From Caulobacteraceae bacterium (GTDB lineage Bacteria; Pseudomonadota; Alphaproteobacteria; Caulobacterales; Caulobacteraceae), in contig JAIBAU010000006.1 in assembly GCA_019695035.1 (NCBI GenBank), positions 1 to 34,816 of the forward strand: a stretch of DNA of 34,816 bases, written 5' to 3'. The notes beneath the pieces were generated by a model. That model searched no databases. It was not told the DNA's origin and worked only from the letters and a program-made list of their open reading frames with translations. Below, in pieces: positions 32,773 through 34,816 of the stretch. How positions within the stretch are numbered: the first letter of the stretch is position 1; every line of letters begins with the position of its first letter. A program made the position numbers and the translations under genes.

Positions 32773-34562
32773 CAGTAGACCCTCGGCTTGGGCTTCACGT
32801 ACTCGACCTCGTTGGTGAGGGTGAAGTCGTGCACCGGGCGGTAGTTGAAGCTGACCTTGCCGGTCTTGCCGTCGAACCAGGCCAGGGTGTGCTTCATCCA
32901 GGCCTTGTCGTCGCGCTCGGGGAAGTCCTCGCGGGCGTGGGCGCCGCGGCTCTCCTCGCGGTTCAGGGCCCCGCCGATGGTGACGGCGGCCTGGCCGATG
33001 AGGTTGTCGTACTCGAGCGTCTCCACCAGGTCGGTGTTCCAGATCATGCTGCGGTCGGTGATCCGGATGTCGTCCGAGGCCTTGAAGACCTTGGCGATCT
33101 CCTTGACGCCGTTCTGCAGGGTCTCGCCGGTGCGGAACACCGCGGCGTCGGCCTGCATGGCCTTCTGCATGGAGACCCGCAGCTGGGCGGTCGGGGTCGA
33201 GCCGTTGGCGTTGCGGAAGCGGTCGAAGCGATGCAGGTGGCTTTCCGTCGCACCCTTCGGCACGTCGCGGACCAGGGCGTTCTTCTCGACCACCTGGGCG
33301 GCGCGCAGGGCTGCGGCGCGACCGAACACCACCAGGTCGATCAGCGAGTTCGAACCCAGGCGGTTGGCTCCGTGCACCGACACGCAGGCGGCCTCGCCCA
33401 CGGCCATCAGGCCCGGTACCACGCTGTCGGACTTCTCGCCCTTGTTGCGGGTGACCACCTCGCCGAACACGTTCGTGGGGATGCCGCCCATGTTGTAGTG
33501 GACCGTCGGCAGGACCGGGATCGGCTCCTTGGTGACGTCCACGCCGGCGAAGATCTTGGAGCTCTCCGAGATGCCGGGCAGGCGCGAGTGGATGATGGCC
33601 GGATCGAGGTGATCCAGGTGCAGGTAGATGTGGTCCTTGTTGGGACCGACGCCCCGGCCCTCGCGGATCTCGATGGTCATGGAGCGGCTGACCACGTCGC
33701 GCGAGGCCAGGTCCTTCGCCGACGGCGCATAGCGCTCCATGAAGCGCTCGCCTTCGGAGTTGGTCAGGTAGCCGCCCTCGCCGCGCACGCCCTCGGTGAT
33801 CAGGACGCCCGCGCCGTAGATGCCGGTGGGGTGGAACTGGACGAACTCCATGTCCTGCAGGGGCAGGCCCGCGCGCAGCACCATGGCGTTGCCGTCGCCG
33901 GTGCAGGTGTGGGCGCTGGTGCAGTTGAAGTAGGCCCGGCCGTATCCGCCGGTGGCCAGGATGACCATCTGGGCGTTGAAGCGGTGCAGGGTGCCGTCGT
34001 CCAGCTTCCAGGCGGTGACGCCCTTGCAGACGCCCTCGTGCATGATCAGGTCGAGCACGAAGTACTCGATGAAGAAGTCGACCTTCTCCTTGACCGACTG
34101 GCCGTACAGCGTGTGCAGCATGGCGTGGCCGGTGCGGTCGGCGGCGGCGCAGGTCCGCTGCACCGGGCCCTCGCCGAAATTGCGCGTCATGCCGCCGAAG
34201 GCGCGCTGGTAGATCTTGCCTTCCTCGGTGCGCGAGAAGGGCACGCCCCAGTGCTCCAGCTCGTAGACCGCCTTGGGCGCCTCGCGGCAGAGGTACTCGA
34301 TGGCGTCCTGGTCGCCCAGCCAGTCCGACCCCTTCACGGTGTCGTACATGTGCCAGCGCCAGTCATCCTCGCCCATGTTGCCCAACGAGGCCGAGATGCC
34401 GCCCTGGGCCGCCACGGTGTGCGAGCGGGTGGGGAACACCTTGGTGACGCAGGCGGTCTTCAGCCCGGCCTGGGCGCAGCCCAGCGCCGCCCGCAGCCCG
34501 GAGCCCCCGGCCCCCACGACGACGACGTCGAACCGATGATCGATGAATTCGTAGGCGGCCAT
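32772..34562 (-). CDS. sdhA: Succinate dehydrogenase flavoprotein subunit
   Basis: This 596-residue protein has the FAD-binding loop [20 protein letters not shown] and the flavin-linked histidine H48 in [11 protein letters not shown]. The catalytic segments are [20 protein letters not shown] and [14 protein letters not shown], with [19 protein letters not shown] in the FAD domain. The C-terminal helical part ends YVKPKPRVY. It oxidises succinate to fumarate at the inner membrane as part of complex II. The ATG at 34562 lies 1 base after the sdhD stop. The open frame upstream to 34688 is inside sdhD and is not used. Confidence 0.98.
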   Translation of the reverse strand: MAAYEFIDHRFDVVVVGAGGSGLRAALGCAQAGLKTACVTKVFPTRSHTVAAQGGISASLGNMGEDDWRWHMYDTVKGSDWLGDQDAIEYLCREAPKAVYELEHWGVPFSRTEEGKIYQRAFGGMTRNFGEGPVQRTCAAADRTGHAMLHTLYGQSVKEKVDFFIEYFVLDLIMHEGVCKGVTAWKLDDGTLHRFNAQMVILATGGYGRAYFNCTSAHTCTGDGNAMVLRAGLPLQDMEFVQFHPTGIYGAGVLITEGVRGEGGYLTNSEGERFMERYAPSAKDLASRDVVSRSMTIEIREGRGVGPNKDHIYLHLDHLDPAIIHSRLPGISESSKIFAGVDVTKEPIPVLPTVHYNMGGIPTNVFGEVVTRNKGEKSDSVVPGLMAVGEAACVSVHGANRLGSNSLIDLVVFGRAAALRAAQVVEKNALVRDVPKGATESHLHRFDRFRNANGSTPTAQLRVSMQKAMQADAAVFRTGETLQNGVKEIAKVFKASDDIRITDRSMIWNTDLVETLEYDNLIGQAAVTIGGALNREESRGAHAREDFPERDDKAWMKHTLAWFDGKTGKVSFNYRPVHDFTLTNEVEYVKPKPRVY

Positions 34563-34563
34563 C

Positions 34564-34816
34564 TCAGTGGACTCCGGCGCCGACGCCGAAAACGCCGGAG
34601 AGGACCGCGGCCGCGGCGGCAAGACCGAGGCCCCAGCAGAACAGGGAATTGAGGAGGACCAGCAGGCCGCCGAGCGTCCCGTGGACATAGTCCTCGATGA
34701 TCACGCGCATGCCCATTTCCATGTGCCACAGGCAGACCGCCAGCACGGCGGCCAGGAGCACCAGGTTGAAGGGCTGTTGCAGCCAGGCGAGCGCCGCGTC
34801 GTAGCCGCCGCCCGCC
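34564..34816 (-). CDS. sdhD: Succinate dehydrogenase membrane anchor subunit (5' end missing)
   Basis: The visible 83 residues run from the window edge to a TGA at 34564. They include two membrane segments, [19 protein letters not shown] and [20 protein letters not shown]. Between them lies the sequence [10 protein letters not shown], the conserved region of SdhD where an Asp-Tyr pair contributes to the ubiquinone site, and the nearby His (WHMEM) is a candidate heme ligand. The N-terminal part and sdhC should lie just outside the window. The operon order is sdhD, sdhA, GFA gene, sdhB. Confidence 0.93.
   Translation of the reverse strand, partial: AGGGYDAALAWLQQPFNLVLLAAVLAVCLWHMEMGMRVIIEDYVHGTLGGLLVLLNSLFCWGLGLAAAAAVLSGVFGVGAGVH

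Overview
The window is chromosomal DNA of an alphaproteobacterium, most likely from the Caulobacteraceae (Caulobacter or Phenylobacterium type). This rests on very high GC content, a DUF1134/EipA envelope protein, an adrenodoxin-type ferredoxin close to sdh, and promoter elements resembling the Caulobacter housekeeping consensus. Genus and species are inference. The content is mostly core housekeeping with small accessory insertions. No phage, IS element, CRISPR array, tRNA or rRNA was seen.

Layout. 1-3766: iron-uptake block. A PepSY membrane protein (cut by the window edge) diverges from a TonB-dependent siderophore receptor plus piuC, across a near-perfect Fur box. 3791-7145: a lipoprotein, the elongation factor lepA and an EipA-like protein. 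7210-13271: a dispersed version of the classical rpmI-rplT-pheS-pheT cluster, with a small membrane protein between pheS and pheT, yqhA behind pheT, and a DUF805 gene on the other strand between rplT and pheS. A perfect 16-bp parS palindrome follows the DUF805 gene. 13428-20348: a secreted S9 peptidase, a PadR regulator plus MFS exporter, and a membrane-anchored AraC regulator upstream of a TPR-S41 peptidase. 20477-21010: infC, separate from rpmI-rplT, apparently starting at ATT. 21173-26163: a GT4 glycosyltransferase, an alpha/beta hydrolase, an atypical SDR, a UDP-sulfoquinovose synthase homologue and galU, which together could make a sulfoquinovose-containing lipid or glycan. 26226-31446: a small lipoprotein, a kynureninase-like PLP enzyme coupled to lpdA, two membrane proteins, a [2Fe-2S] ferredoxin and a secreted DUF1579-like protein. 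31532-34816: sdhD (partial), sdhA, a GFA/CENP-V zinc protein and sdhB in one tightly coupled operon.

How they work together. The lpdA, ferredoxin and sdh genes belong to the TCA cycle and electron transfer. lepA, infC, pheST, rplT and rpmI belong to translation. The first block is a typical iron-starvation unit. The most notable points are the parS site inside the ribosomal/pheST region, the ATT start of infC, the GFA gene inserted between sdhA and sdhB with matching stop/start overlaps, the membrane protein between pheS and pheT, the overlapping palindromes at the padR start, and the galU-sqdB neighbourhood. No intergenic stretch exceeds 300 bases.
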